Shown: positions 17,687-26,581 of the stretch, piece by piece
Numbering within the stretch: position 1 is the stretch's first letter
Layout: each line of letters begins with the position of its first letter
Source of the DNA: Flavobacterium cupreum
GTDB lineage: Bacteria; Bacteroidota; Bacteroidia; Flavobacteriales; Flavobacteriaceae
Assembly: GCF_003996965.1 (NCBI RefSeq)
Contig: NZ_QWDM01000005.1
Coordinates: 124,001 to 188,000, forward strand
Reading direction: 5' to 3'
DNA length: 64,000 nucleotides
Notes under the pieces: generated by a model
Database searches by the model: none
What the model was told of the DNA's origin: nothing
Seen by the model: only the letters and a program-made list of their open reading frames with translations
Position numbers and translations under genes: made by a program

Positions 17687-18382
17687 ATGATACAAGTAAG
17701 TCAACTTTCAAAAAAATATAACGGAACTACAGTCTTAAATATTGATAATCTTGAAATCCCAAAAGGACAAAGTTTCGGATTAGTGGGGAATAACGGAGCC
17801 GGAAAAACAACTTTTTTCAGTTTATTGTTAGACCTGATCCAGCCTTCAACAGGACATATAAAAAGCAATGACATTCAGGTGAATACAAATGAAAACTGGA
17901 AATCCTTTACCGGTTCTTTTTTAGATGAAAGTTTCCTGATCGGCTATTTAACTCCCGAAGAATATTTCTATTTTATTGGTGATTTACGCCATCAGAACAA
18001 AGCGGACGTTGATGCTTTACTGGCCAGACATGAGGAATTTTTTAATGGAGAAATCCTGAAAAACAAAAAATACCTGCGTGATTTGTCAAAAGGAAATCAG
18101 AAGAAAGTCGGTATAATTGCGACCCTTATTGGTAATCCTGAGCTAATTATTCTGGATGAACCTTTTGCTAATTTAGACCCGACAACCGTAAGCAGGTTAA
18201 AAAAAATCATCAGGGAACTGGCAGAAGATCCAAACGTAACCGTTCTGGTTTCAAGTCATGATTTACAGCATACGGTAGAGGTTTGTGACCGAATTGTAGC
18301 CCTGAATAAAGGAGAAATTGTAAAAGATATTCAAACATCAAAAGAAACCTTACAGGAGCTGGAATTGTTTTTTGCAGTATAA
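17687..18382 (+). CDS. ABC transporter ATP-binding protein
   Basis: A 231-residue nucleotide-binding subunit with Walker A GNNGAGKTT near residue 35, the LSKGNQKKV signature near residue 139, Walker B LIILDEPFANLD near residue 155 and the SSHD switch histidine near residue 191. The NNGAGKTT form and short length are typical of ABC-2 type exporters, in line with the polytopic DUF5687 partner encoded upstream. It should work as a dimer on the cytoplasmic face. The substrate is not evident. Confidence 0.9.
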   Translation: MIQVSQLSKKYNGTTVLNIDNLEIPKGQSFGLVGNNGAGKTTFFSLLLDLIQPSTGHIKSNDIQVNTNENWKSFTGSFLDESFLIGYLTPEEYFYFIGDLRHQNKADVDALLARHEEFFNGEILKNKKYLRDLSKGNQKKVGIIATLIGNPELIILDEPFANLDPTTVSRLKKIIRELAEDPNVTVLVSSHDLQHTVEVCDRIVALNKGEIVKDIQTSKETLQELELFFAV

Positions 18383-18470
18383 GTTTCCATATTACAAAAA
18401 GAAGCGTATTTTTACAAGTCATTATACTAAAAATCGTTTTTAGAAGTTAAATGATTTAAACTCTTTTCTA

Positions 18471-21092
18471 TTGAAAAAGAATACTCTTACATATAGTTTT
18501 TTCCTGGTGTTTTTCTTCTTTTTGATAGCGTGTTCTACCAAAAAAAACACTTTTTTGTCGCGGAATTCACATGCTTTAAGTACAAAATATAACATTTTGT
18601 ACAATGGAGGCATTGGTCTTGACAAGGGTTTAAAATCTATTCAGGGCAATAATCAGGATAATTTCTGGAAAATGCTGCCGATCGAAAAAATGCAGGTTGA
18701 AGAAGGTTTTGCCGATGAAAACAAGGCTAAAAATCCTGATTTTGAAAAAGCGGAAACAAAAGCCACAAAAGCCATTCAGAAGCATTCCATGAACATTGGC
18801 GGCAGGGAAAAAAATTCACAAATGGACGAAGCCTATCTGATGCTGGGGAAAGCCCGGTATTATGACCAGCGTTTTATTCCGGCTTTGGAAGCTTTCAATT
18901 ATATTTTGTACAAATATCCAAACAGCAGTAATATTTATACCGCAAAGATCTGGCGCGAAAAAACCAATATGCGTTTGGGAAATGATGGAATTGTAATTAA
19001 AAACATCAAGCTCTTATTAAAAAATACAGATTTAGACAAACAGACTTTCTCAGATGCGAATGCTTTACTGGCAGAAGCGTTCTTAAATTTAGAAGAAAAA
19101 GACAGTGCCGTTACCAAACTTAAAATCGCCGAAGAATTTAGCAGGATAAACGAAGACAAAGCCCGTTACCGTTTCATTTTGGGACAAATGTATCAGGAAG
19201 AAGGAAAAAAAGACAGTGCCATTTATTACTACGACGGAGTTATCGATATGAATCGGAAAGCAGATCGTAAATACATGATGCATGCTTACGCAAAAAAAGC
19301 CCAGTTGTATGACTATGAAAACGGCAATGATACCATATTCCTGAAAACCTATAATAAACTGACCGCAGATCGTGAGAACAGACCCTATTATGATGTCCTG
19401 TTTTATGAAATGGGTGTTTTTTATGATAAAAAGAAAGAACAGGAAAATGCGTTAAAATTCTACAATAAATCCTTAGGCAGAAAATCTAAAGACAACTATT
19501 TGGTAGCTTCCGCTTATCGGAATATTGGGAATATGTATTTTAAGAATACAGACTATACAATGGCTGCCAAATACTACGACAGCACACTGGTAAAATTAGA
19601 TCCGAAAAGCAGGGAGTTTACTTTTATAGAAAAAAACAGAAAAAACCTGGACGACGTTATTAAATACGAAGGAATTGCAAAACGAAATGACAGTATCATA
19701 ATGGTGTATGGTTTGCCTGCCCCCGACAGAAAAATTTATTTCGAAAATTATATTGCCGAGCTTAAGAAAAAAGATGAAGCCAGACGTATTCTCGAAGAAA
19801 AGGAAAAAGAAAAACTGGCCAATATTGAACGCAATACCAAAGAAGATAGCGGACCAACAGCTGTAAATCCGCAATCGCAACCCGGAGTCAGCCCACCCGG
19901 AATTGGAGCTTTTAATCCGCCATCCGGAAACGAGACGGCAAGTAGTACCTTTTATTTCTATAATCCAACAACAGTAGCCTACGGTAAACTGCAATTTAAA
20001 AAGGCGTGGGGGAACAGAATTTTAGGAGGTTACTGGAGAATGGCTTCCGCAAAAGCGGCAAATGATGATGCACTGTTAAAAGAAGCCGCAGAGATGGATA
20101 ACGATTCTGTAAACACAGTGAAAGATTCTATAGTCATAGAAAAATACACCACAGCATTTTATGAAAAACAGCTTCCGACAACACAACCTGCAATGGACAG
20201 TATTGGCAAGGAACGCAATTTTGCCTACTATCAGTTAGGGCTCATTTATAAAGAAAAATTCAAAGAAAACAAATTGGCAAGCGACAAGCTGGAGCAATTA
20301 TTAAAAAACAATCCGGAGGAAAAATTAATTTTACCGGCAATGTATAATTTGTATAAGATTTACGAAATTACAGATCCGGCAAAAGCGCAGGCCATAAAAA
20401 CAAATATTACGGCAAACTATCCAAATTCGAGGTATGCCCAGATTTTAAACAATACCAATAATGAAGATTTAGCTTCACCCGAAAAAGAATATAAAAAATG
20501 GTATAAACTTTTTCAGGAAGAACAATTTGATGTGGTGCTTGATAATATCGATAACTTAATCAATCAATATTCCGGAGACGAGATCGTTTCCAAATATGAA
20601 TTACTGAAAGCGAATACCCTTGGAAAAGTAAACGGTTTGGCCGCTTACAAAAAAGGATTGGAAACCGTGGCAGATAATTATCCGAACAGCGTGGAAGGTC
20701 AAAATGCGAGAGAAACTTTAGAGAAACAAATTCCGGGTCTGGAAAAACTTGATTTTACAGCAGTTGATGGTAAAAACTGGAAAATTTTATATTTAATTTC
20801 GAAGGACGATGCTAAATCGCTTCAAAAAATTGAAGAAGCATTAAAGGTGTTTCTGTTAGTTGAAAATTATGAGAGACTTACAACTTCTGTGGACAAATAC
20901 AATAAAACCCAAAAATTTGTAGTTATTCATGGTATGAAGTCCGAAGCGTATGCTAATGATCTTGCAGGTGTTTTCAGGGATGATAAAAAGTATAAAATCG
21001 CAAATCCGGCTATTATTATTTCAAGTGACAACTATAAAATTATTCAAATTAAAAAGAATCTTGAAGCTTATTTAGCTCCGAAAAATCCATAA
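18471..21092 (+). CDS. sprE: PorW/SprE-like TPR lipoprotein of gliding/type IX secretion
   Basis: An 873-residue lipoprotein: TTG start, signal peptide of Phe/Leu residues and lipobox LIAC with Cys21. After a short STKYNILYNGG segment, characteristic of the SprE/PorW group, come tetratricopeptide repeats across residues about 110-400, a linker rich in Pro/Ser/Gly (about 450-490), and a second helical-repeat half. In F. johnsoniae SprE is needed for gliding and type IX secretion; PorW is the Porphyromonas counterpart that links the outer-membrane translocon to the motor. Length fits the family. No ATG lies near, so TTG is the probable start. It is followed after 4 bp by bactofilin. Confidence 0.8.
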   Translation: MKKNTLTYSFFLVFFFFLIACSTKKNTFLSRNSHALSTKYNILYNGGIGLDKGLKSIQGNNQDNFWKMLPIEKMQVEEGFADENKAKNPDFEKAETKATKAIQKHSMNIGGREKNSQMDEAYLMLGKARYYDQRFIPALEAFNYILYKYPNSSNIYTAKIWREKTNMRLGNDGIVIKNIKLLLKNTDLDKQTFSDANALLAEAFLNLEEKDSAVTKLKIAEEFSRINEDKARYRFILGQMYQEEGKKDSAIYYYDGVIDMNRKADRKYMMHAYAKKAQLYDYENGNDTIFLKTYNKLTADRENRPYYDVLFYEMGVFYDKKKEQENALKFYNKSLGRKSKDNYLVASAYRNIGNMYFKNTDYTMAAKYYDSTLVKLDPKSREFTFIEKNRKNLDDVIKYEGIAKRNDSIIMVYGLPAPDRKIYFENYIAELKKKDEARRILEEKEKEKLANIERNTKEDSGPTAVNPQSQPGVSPPGIGAFNPPSGNETASSTFYFYNPTTVAYGKLQFKKAWGNRILGGYWRMASAKAANDDALLKEAAEMDNDSVNTVKDSIVIEKYTTAFYEKQLPTTQPAMDSIGKERNFAYYQLGLIYKEKFKENKLASDKLEQLLKNNPEEKLILPAMYNLYKIYEITDPAKAQAIKTNITANYPNSRYAQILNNTNNEDLASPEKEYKKWYKLFQEEQFDVVLDNIDNLINQYSGDEIVSKYELLKANTLGKVNGLAAYKKGLETVADNYPNSVEGQNARETLEKQIPGLEKLDFTAVDGKNWKILYLISKDDAKSLQKIEEALKVFLLVENYERLTTSVDKYNKTQKFVVIHGMKSEAYANDLAGVFRDDKKYKIANPAIIISSDNYKIIQIKKNLEAYLAPKNP

Positions 21093-21096
21093 TACA

Positions 21097-21507
21097 ATGT
21101 TTGATAAAGCCAAAAAAAACGGAACCGAACTTTTAGGAAAAACCAATAGAATTGTAGAAGGCACGTCAATTATTGGCGATATAGTTTCAAAAGCAGATTT
21201 TAGATTAGACGGCGAACTAATAGGAAATTTTACGTCTCAGGGAAAATTGGTTATTGGAATATCGGGTGTTATAAAAGGCGAAATTGTTTGTAATAATGCT
21301 GACATTGAAGGCGTTTTTCAGGGGAAAATAAAAGTTTTGGAAGTACTTAATATAAAAGCGACAGCACATATTCATGGAGAGGTTGCTGTCGGAAAATTAT
21401 CTATTGAACCAGGAGCCGATTTTACAGCTACTTGTACCATGTTAACAAATACTAAAGAAGTTGCCGCAAAAGATGGAAAAAGAGCCGAACAAAAAGCAGA
21501 GGAATAA
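21097..21507 (+). CDS. Bactofilin family polymer-forming protein
   Basis: A 136-residue protein with the DUF583/bactofilin pattern: short N-terminal tail, then regularly spaced strands IVEGTSIIGDIVSKADFR, DGELIGNFTSQGKLVIG, GVIKGEIVCNNADIEG and KIKVLEVLNIKATAHIHG that form a right-handed beta-helix. These polymerise without nucleotide and scaffold envelope enzymes at the inner face of the membrane. It starts 4 bp after the sprE-like gene and its last bases overlap the atpZ-like gene, so it is translated within one message linking secretion and ATP synthase genes. Confidence 0.88.
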   Translation: MFDKAKKNGTELLGKTNRIVEGTSIIGDIVSKADFRLDGELIGNFTSQGKLVIGISGVIKGEIVCNNADIEGVFQGKIKVLEVLNIKATAHIHGEVAVGKLSIEPGADFTATCTMLTNTKEVAAKDGKRAEQKAEE

Positions 21508-21700
21508 ATGGATCGCACTTATCAATATTCCCATACAAATGGGAGTTATCATTTTCTTGTTTTCCTATTTGGGAAACTGGTTAGATGAGAATCATCCAAA
21601 CCCTAAAATATATTACAACAAGATTCTTATCATGGTAGGTGTCGCGTTAGCTTTATATAATGTATTCCGCCAGGTTAACGAAATCAATAAAACAAAGTAA
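21473..21700 (+). CDS. AtpZ/AtpI-like ATP synthase accessory protein
   Basis: A 75-residue protein with two hydrophobic helices (about residues 14-34 and 48-66) joined by a loop LDENHPNPKIYYNK, the hairpin layout of AtpZ/AtpI proteins encoded ahead of F0 genes and linked to c-ring assembly or Mg2+ handling. I chose the ATG at 21473 over a TTG four codons upstream; either way it overlaps the bactofilin gene out of frame (35 bp). The position three genes before atpB supports the call; sequence alone is weak because the protein is small. Confidence 0.72.
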   Translation: MEKEPNKKQRNKWIALINIPIQMGVIIFLFSYLGNWLDENHPNPKIYYNKILIMVGVALALYNVFRQVNEINKTK

Positions 21701-21732
21701 TTTCTTTTAAAAACAGCTTTAAATAAATGTTG

Positions 21733-21740
21733 CATCTTTG
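21733..21740 (+). promoter_or_regulatory. Possible internal promoter box CATCTTTG
   Basis: CATCTTTG differs from TAnnTTTG by one base and lies just before the probable start at 21757. The upstream ATG at 21727 overlaps this box, which is why the later start was preferred for the next gene. Confidence 0.35.
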
Positions 21741-21756
21741 CATAAAATTATTTGAA

Positions 21757-22149
21757 ATGCTTTTAAAGAATCACAAAACCATTCTACATTTATTATTTCT
21801 TACTGTAGGGGCTTATATCGTGCATAAAGCCGTGTTTTTAATTTTTGGAATTCAGGATCAAAACTTTCACTATACAATAGAATTTTTGTATTTGATTTTT
21901 TTTGCATTTACAACTGTTTTGTTCATGATCCTGTTAAAGTTTAAAACAACCCATTTTGATAATATCGGAATGCTTTTTATGGGAGGAACTTTTATTCAAA
22001 TGTTTTTTTTGTATTTTGTTTTGAGACCTATACTAATAGATAAGCTGCAAAACATGGCAATTGAAAAAATGAATTTTTTTATAACATTTATTTTATTTTT
22101 GATATTTGAAACGCTTTTAACTATCCGATTACTAAATGAAAAGCATTAA
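21757..22149 (+). CDS. DUF6168-like four-helix membrane protein
   Basis: A 130-residue protein with four predicted membrane helices (about residues 8-28, 42-60, 72-92 and 108-126) and little else. It lies between the atpZ-like gene and atpB, where Flavobacterium genomes carry a small membrane protein (DUF6168 by my recollection); AtpI-type proteins also have this layout. The ATG at 21757 is favoured because the earlier ATG at 21727 lies on a promoter-like box. A role in ATP synthase assembly is suggested only by position. Confidence 0.6.
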   Translation: MLLKNHKTILHLLFLTVGAYIVHKAVFLIFGIQDQNFHYTIEFLYLIFFAFTTVLFMILLKFKTTHFDNIGMLFMGGTFIQMFFLYFVLRPILIDKLQNMAIEKMNFFITFILFLIFETLLTIRLLNEKH

Positions 22150-22195
22150 AATAACGATTCTGTAAAACAACGTTAAAAAATAATTTTTCATATCC

Positions 22196-22225
22196 TTTTG
22201 AATATTAATAAAAAATGTACCTTTG
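22196..22225 (+). promoter_or_regulatory. Main promoter of the atpBEFHAG operon
   Basis: TTTTG (22196-22200), 17 nt, then TACCTTTG (22218-22225): a near-perfect Bacteroidota housekeeping promoter with correct spacing. Transcription should begin near 22231, giving a leader of about 37 nt before atpB at 22268. Confidence 0.8.
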
Positions 22226-22267
22226 CACCAAATTTTAGAAACGTAAAAAATAAGATTTTTAACAGAT

Positions 22268-23416
22268 ATGGTGATTCCAAACAAACCACTCAGATTTATT
22301 CTTGTAGCTTTAGTAGCTTGTCTTCCGGTAATAAGCTTTGCTAATTCCGAAAAAGACGCTGTACATACTCAAACTGAAGTAGCTCATGAAGCTGCTCCGG
22401 AAGGCCATCATGCAGAGCCAACAGATATAAAATCTAAAATTAAAGGTTTTATTGGGCACCACGTTTTAGATTCTCATGATTTTACATTGACTCAGGATGA
22501 TGAGACAGGTAAATATTATGGATTTCCATTGCCTGTAATTTTATGGGATAATGGATTGCACATTTTCTCTTCTGCAAAATTTAACCATGGTCATGCTGTT
22601 GCTGAATCAAATGGAAGTTATTATGCAATTAATCATCATGACGGAAAAATTTACAGAACAGACGCTTCCGGAGAAATTACTGAAAATGAAAAAACCGGAC
22701 ACCCTACAAATGTTCGTCCTATAGATTTTTCTATTACTAAAACAGTAGTTTCAATTTTTGCAGCTGCATTATTAATGTTCTTACTGTTTTCAGCTTTAGC
22801 AAAATCATATGCTAAGAACGGAGGAATTGCTTCTGGTGTTGGAAGAATCTTCGAACCATTGGTAGTTTATATTCGTGATGAGGTTGCGATTCCAAATATT
22901 GGTGAAAAACATTATAAGAAATACATGAGTTATTTATTGACTATTTTCTTCTTTGTTTTGTTTTTAAATATTTTAGGTTTAACTCCACTGGGAATTAATG
23001 CTACAGGTAACTTAACAATTACATTTGCTTTAGCATTGATTACTTTCCTAATCACAAATCTTTCAGCAAACAAAAATTATTGGGGTCACATTTTCTGGAT
23101 GCCAGGTGTGCCAAAACCAATGAGAATCATTTTAGCTCCAATTGAATTGCTGGGAGTTTTTATCAAGCCATTTTCATTAATGATTCGTTTGTATGCAAAT
23201 ATCTTTGCAGGTCACATAGTTTTAATGAGTATCATCGGATTAATGTTTATCTTTAAAAGCTGGATTGGAAGCAGTTTATCTTTTGGATTATCATTTGTGC
23301 TTTCTATTCTTGAAATTTTAGTAGCATTTTTACAAGCTTATATTTTTACGATGCTGTCTGCGCTTTACTTTGGTTCAGCAGTAGAAGAGCATCATCATGA
23401 GGAAGCTCACCATTAA
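22268..23416 (+). CDS. atpB: ATP synthase F0 subunit a
   Basis: A 382-residue subunit a. The first ~25 residues look like a signal peptide (ending near SFANSEKD), followed by about 135 polar, His-rich residues that would face the periplasm; then five to six membrane helices. The essential proton-channel arginine is Arg307 in SLMIRLYANIFAGH, and GITPLGINATG-like sequence (LTPLGINATG) precedes it. It is ~110 residues longer than the E. coli protein because of the N-terminal extension, which is common in Bacteroidota. First gene of the operon under a strong promoter. Confidence 0.95.
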   Translation: MVIPNKPLRFILVALVACLPVISFANSEKDAVHTQTEVAHEAAPEGHHAEPTDIKSKIKGFIGHHVLDSHDFTLTQDDETGKYYGFPLPVILWDNGLHIFSSAKFNHGHAVAESNGSYYAINHHDGKIYRTDASGEITENEKTGHPTNVRPIDFSITKTVVSIFAAALLMFLLFSALAKSYAKNGGIASGVGRIFEPLVVYIRDEVAIPNIGEKHYKKYMSYLLTIFFFVLFLNILGLTPLGINATGNLTITFALALITFLITNLSANKNYWGHIFWMPGVPKPMRIILAPIELLGVFIKPFSLMIRLYANIFAGHIVLMSIIGLMFIFKSWIGSSLSFGLSFVLSILEILVAFLQAYIFTMLSALYFGSAVEEHHHEEAHH

Positions 23417-23434
23417 AATTTAGATTTAAGAATT

Positions 23435-23465
23435 TAGATTGAAGATTCGAATAATCTGAAATCTA
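23435..23465 (+). repeat. Small stem-loop between atpB and atpE
   Basis: TAGATT-GA-AGATT, loop CGAAT, AATCT-GA-AATCTA: a hairpin of 6 + 5 bp with a tandem GA mismatch, in AT-rich sequence made of ATTTAGATT/AATCTAAAAT repeats. No T run follows, so it looks like an RNA-stability or processing element rather than a terminator. Confidence 0.4.
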
Positions 23466-23516
23466 TAGTCAAAATCTAAAATCAATTTGAATGTTTAATT
23501 TTTAATATATATACAT

Positions 23517-23708
23517 ATGAACGGTTTAAATTTCATAGGAGCAGGATTAATCGTAATCGGAGCTGCATTAGGTATTGGTAGAATTGGTGGTTCAGCAATG
23601 GACGCTATTGCACGTCAGCCAGAAGCTTCAGGAAAAATCCAAACAGCTATGCTTATCGCAGCTGCACTTATTGAAGGTATTGGTTTCGCTGCATTATTTG
23701 CTGCTTAA
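23517..23708 (+). CDS. atpE: ATP synthase F0 subunit c
   Basis: A 63-residue hairpin protein: helix 1 is Gly/Ala-rich (IGAGLIVIGAALGIGRIGG), the polar loop is ARQPEASGK (the conserved R-Q-P that touches F1), and helix 2 carries the ion-binding Glu53 in ALIEGIGFAAL. The residues after Glu53 lack the Ser/Thr ligands typical of sodium-binding c subunits, so proton coupling is expected. It is shorter than most c subunits (about 70-80) but complete. The following 17-bp hairpin may raise atpE expression relative to the rest of the operon, which would fit a c-ring of many copies. Confidence 0.97.
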   Translation: MNGLNFIGAGLIVIGAALGIGRIGGSAMDAIARQPEASGKIQTAMLIAAALIEGIGFAALFAA

Positions 23709-23721
23709 TTAAAACACAAAA

Positions 23722-23760
23722 AAAACAATAGTTGCAACGGTTGGTTGTAACTATTGTTTT
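23722..23760 (+). promoter_or_regulatory. Stem-loop between atpE and atpF
   Basis: AAAACAATAGTTGCAAC (23722-23738) pairs with GTTGTAACTATTGTTTT (23744-23760) over 17 positions with one G-U pair and a 5-nt loop GGTTG. The right arm ends in TTTT. It could act as a partial terminator or a 3'-protecting hairpin inside the operon. Confidence 0.75.
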
Positions 23761-23835
23761 AAAAATTAAAACATTAAAATTGCTTTTCAAAGAGTAATTT
23801 AAAAAGACATAATTTAAAATTTATAATTATATATA

Positions 23836-24336
23836 ATGGATAAGTTAATAAATCAGTTCGAGTTCGGTTTGTTCTTTTGGCAAGTATTAATATTTGTTGG
23901 ATTGATATTTTTGTTAAAAAAATTCGCCTGGAAACCAATTCTTGATGCAGTTAATGACAGAGAACAAGGTATTAAGGATGCATTGCTTTCTGCTGAAAGT
24001 GCAAGACAGGAAATGCAAAACCTGCAGGCTGACAATTTAAGAATTTTGAATGAGGCCCGTGCAGAACGTGACGCGATGTTGAAAGAAGCTCGCGAAATGA
24101 AAGAGAAAATGATCGCTGATTCTAAAAACGAAGCACAAGCTCAAGGTCAAAAAATGATTGAGCAGGCTAAAGCTGCTATCGAAAGCGAAAAAAATGCTGC
24201 AATGGCTGAATTGAAATCACAAGTTTCAACTTTATCATTAAGCATTGCTGAAAAATTGTTGAAAGAAGAATTATCTAACAAAGAATCTCAGACTAAATTA
24301 GTAGAGAAAATGTTAGGTGATGTAAAGTTAAACTAA
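23836..24336 (+). CDS. atpF: ATP synthase F0 subunit b
   Basis: A 166-residue protein with one N-terminal membrane helix (about residues 9-27), then KPILDAVNDREQGIKDAL, the hinge seen in b subunits, and a long Ala/Glu/Lys-rich helix for dimerisation and binding to subunit delta. It forms the peripheral stalk holding F1 still against c-ring rotation. The 127-bp space before it contains the strong stem-loop after atpE; the next gene begins 4 bp after its stop. Confidence 0.93.
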   Translation: MDKLINQFEFGLFFWQVLIFVGLIFLLKKFAWKPILDAVNDREQGIKDALLSAESARQEMQNLQADNLRILNEARAERDAMLKEAREMKEKMIADSKNEAQAQGQKMIEQAKAAIESEKNAAMAELKSQVSTLSLSIAEKLLKEELSNKESQTKLVEKMLGDVKLN

Positions 24337-24340
24337 GATT

Positions 24341-24874
24341 ATGGCAAGTACAAGAGCAGCAATTCGTTATGCAAAAGCAATTCTGGACTTAGCAAACTCT
24401 AAGGGGGTTGCCGAAGCTGTAAACAACGATATGAAGTCAATTGCCTCAACAATTGAAAGCAATTTAGAATTAAGTGCATTTATCCAAAACCCAACTACAA
24501 AGGTTGAAGTTAAGGAAAGTGCTCTTTTAGAAGTTTTTGCAGAGGTAAATGGAGTAACTAAAGGGTTGTTTCATTTATTATTTGAAAACAAAAGATTCGA
24601 AATTCTGGATGCAATTGCAGTAGAATACAGCAGAGTATTTGACGAAAGTAATGGTGTTGAAGTAGCAAAAGTTACAACAGCTATTCCTATGGATGCAGCT
24701 TTAGAAGCTAAAGTTTTAGCAAAAGTAGCAACATTATCAGATAAGAAAATAACAATAGAAAATATAGTTGATCCGGCAATTATTGGAGGATTTATTTTAA
24801 GAATAGGGGATCAACAATACAATGCTTCTGTTGCAAACAGATTACAAGTATTAAAAAGAGAGTTAAGTAATTAG
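24341..24874 (+). CDS. atpH: ATP synthase F1 subunit delta
   Basis: A 177-residue helical protein beginning ASTRAAIRYAKAILDLA, the usual delta/OSCP N-terminus (RYAKALLDLA-type). It has the central ENKRFEILDAIAVEY near residue 85 and the C-terminal VDPAIIGGFILRIGDQQYNAS signature near residue 145 (D-P-x-x-x-G-G). It links the b subunit to the top of F1. It starts 4 bp after atpF and precedes atpA by 38 bp, in the standard b-delta-alpha order. Confidence 0.95.
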   Translation: MASTRAAIRYAKAILDLANSKGVAEAVNNDMKSIASTIESNLELSAFIQNPTTKVEVKESALLEVFAEVNGVTKGLFHLLFENKRFEILDAIAVEYSRVFDESNGVEVAKVTTAIPMDAALEAKVLAKVATLSDKKITIENIVDPAIIGGFILRIGDQQYNASVANRLQVLKRELSN

Positions 24875-24912
24875 TTTTATCACACATAAAAGTGTCTAAA
24901 TTATAAATTAAG

Positions 24913-26490
24913 ATGGCGGAAATCAAACCTGCTGAAATTTCAGCAATATTAAGAAAGCAAGTAGAAGGTTTTGAATCTGGTGCTACGCTGGAGGAAGTAG
25001 GAACAGTACTTCAAGTTGGAGATGGTATTGCTCGTATTTACGGGCTATCGAATGTACAATATGGTGAGTTAGTTGAATTTGATAACGGACTTGAAGCTAT
25101 TGTATTGAACCTTGAAGAAGACAATGTTGGTGTGGTACTTTTAGGGCCATCAACAGGAATCAAAGAAGGATCAACAGCAAAAAGAACACAACGTATTGCT
25201 TCTCTTAAAGTAGGTGAGCAAATGGTAGGACGTGTAGTAAACACTCTTGGTTTTCCAATTGATGGAAAAGGACCAATCGGCGGAGACTTATACGAAATGC
25301 CTTTAGAAAGAAAAGCACCTGGTGTTATCTTCCGTCAGCCAGTTACTGAACCATTACAAACAGGAGTAAAAGCAGTTGATGCTATGATCCCGGTTGGTCG
25401 TGGACAACGTGAGCTTGTAATTGGTGACCGTCAGACAGGTAAATCAACTGTTTGTCTGGATACCATCTTAAATCAAAAAGAATTTTACGATGCAGGAAAA
25501 CCTGTATTCTGTATATATGTTGCAATTGGGCAAAAAGCTTCAACTGTAGCAGGAATCGCTAAAATGTTAGAAGAAAAAGGTGCAATGGCTTATACTGTTA
25601 TTGTGGCAGCTAATGCTTCTGACCCTGCTCCAATGCAAGTTTATGCTCCTTTCGCAGGTGCTGCAATTGGAGAATACTTTAGAGATTCAGGTCGTCCTGC
25701 ACTTATTGTGTATGATGATTTATCTAAACAAGCTGTTGCTTACCGTGAGGTTTCTCTTTTATTAAGAAGACCACCGGGACGTGAGGCATATCCTGGAGAC
25801 GTTTTCTACCTACACTCCCGTTTATTGGAGCGTGCCTGTAAAGTAATTGCTGATGACGGAATTGCTAAAAACATGAACGATTTACCAGATTCTATCAAGT
25901 CTATCGTAAAAGGTGGTGGTTCATTAACTGCATTGCCAATTATCGAAACTCAGGCTGGTGACGTTTCTGCCTATATTCCAACAAACGTAATTTCGATTAC
26001 AGATGGTCAGATTTTCCTAGATGGAGATTTGTTCAACTCCGGAGTTCGTCCTGCCATCAACGTAGGTATCTCTGTATCTCGTGTTGGAGGTAATGCTCAG
26101 ATTAAATCAATGAAAAAAGTTTCCGGGACTTTAAAATTAGACCAGGCTCAGTTCCGTGAATTGGAAGCTTTCGCTAAATTTGGTTCTGACTTAGATTCTG
26201 TTACTTTAAATGTAATTGAAAAAGGTAAAAGAAACGTTGAAATTCTTAAACAAGGATTGAACGATCCTTATACAGTAGAAAATCAGGTAGCTATTATTTA
26301 CGCAGGTTCTAAAAACTTATTGAGAAACGTTCCTGTAAATAAAGTAAAAGAATTCGAAGCTGATTTCTTGGCTTACTTAAACAGCAAACATAAAGATACG
26401 CTTAACGCGTTGAAAGCTGGTAAGTTAGATGATAACATTACTGATGTTATTGAAAAAGCAGCAAAAGAAATTTCAGCAAAATATATCTAA
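24913..26490 (+). CDS. atpA: ATP synthase F1 subunit alpha
   Basis: A 525-residue subunit of standard length. The P-loop GDRQTGKST lies at residues 171-179, [12 protein letters not shown] near residue 270, and the arginine-finger region [11 protein letters not shown] near residue 390 is intact. It forms the non-catalytic sites of the alpha3beta3 hexamer. The partner beta subunit is not in this window, which fits the separate atpDC locus of Bacteroidota. A 17-bp perfect inverted repeat follows the stop before atpG. Confidence 0.98.
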   Translation: MAEIKPAEISAILRKQVEGFESGATLEEVGTVLQVGDGIARIYGLSNVQYGELVEFDNGLEAIVLNLEEDNVGVVLLGPSTGIKEGSTAKRTQRIASLKVGEQMVGRVVNTLGFPIDGKGPIGGDLYEMPLERKAPGVIFRQPVTEPLQTGVKAVDAMIPVGRGQRELVIGDRQTGKSTVCLDTILNQKEFYDAGKPVFCIYVAIGQKASTVAGIAKMLEEKGAMAYTVIVAANASDPAPMQVYAPFAGAAIGEYFRDSGRPALIVYDDLSKQAVAYREVSLLLRRPPGREAYPGDVFYLHSRLLERACKVIADDGIAKNMNDLPDSIKSIVKGGGSLTALPIIETQAGDVSAYIPTNVISITDGQIFLDGDLFNSGVRPAINVGISVSRVGGNAQIKSMKKVSGTLKLDQAQFRELEAFAKFGSDLDSVTLNVIEKGKRNVEILKQGLNDPYTVENQVAIIYAGSKNLLRNVPVNKVKEFEADFLAYLNSKHKDTLNALKAGKLDDNITDVIEKAAKEISAKYI

Positions 26491-26504
26491 TTAGATAATT
26501 CGTT

Positions 26505-26552
26505 AATTAGATAATTAGAAAATATCTTAGGAGACTTTCTAATTATCTAATT
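26505..26552 (+). repeat. Inverted repeat between atpA and atpG
   Basis: AATTAGATAATTAGAAA (26505-26521) and its exact reverse complement (26536-26552) flank a 14-nt loop. All pairs but a few are A-T and no T run follows, so it is more likely an mRNA processing or stability element, or a copy of a dispersed AT-rich repeat, than a terminator. Confidence 0.7.
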
Positions 26553-26581
26553 TTCAAATTGTCACATTTTTTAATTAACAA

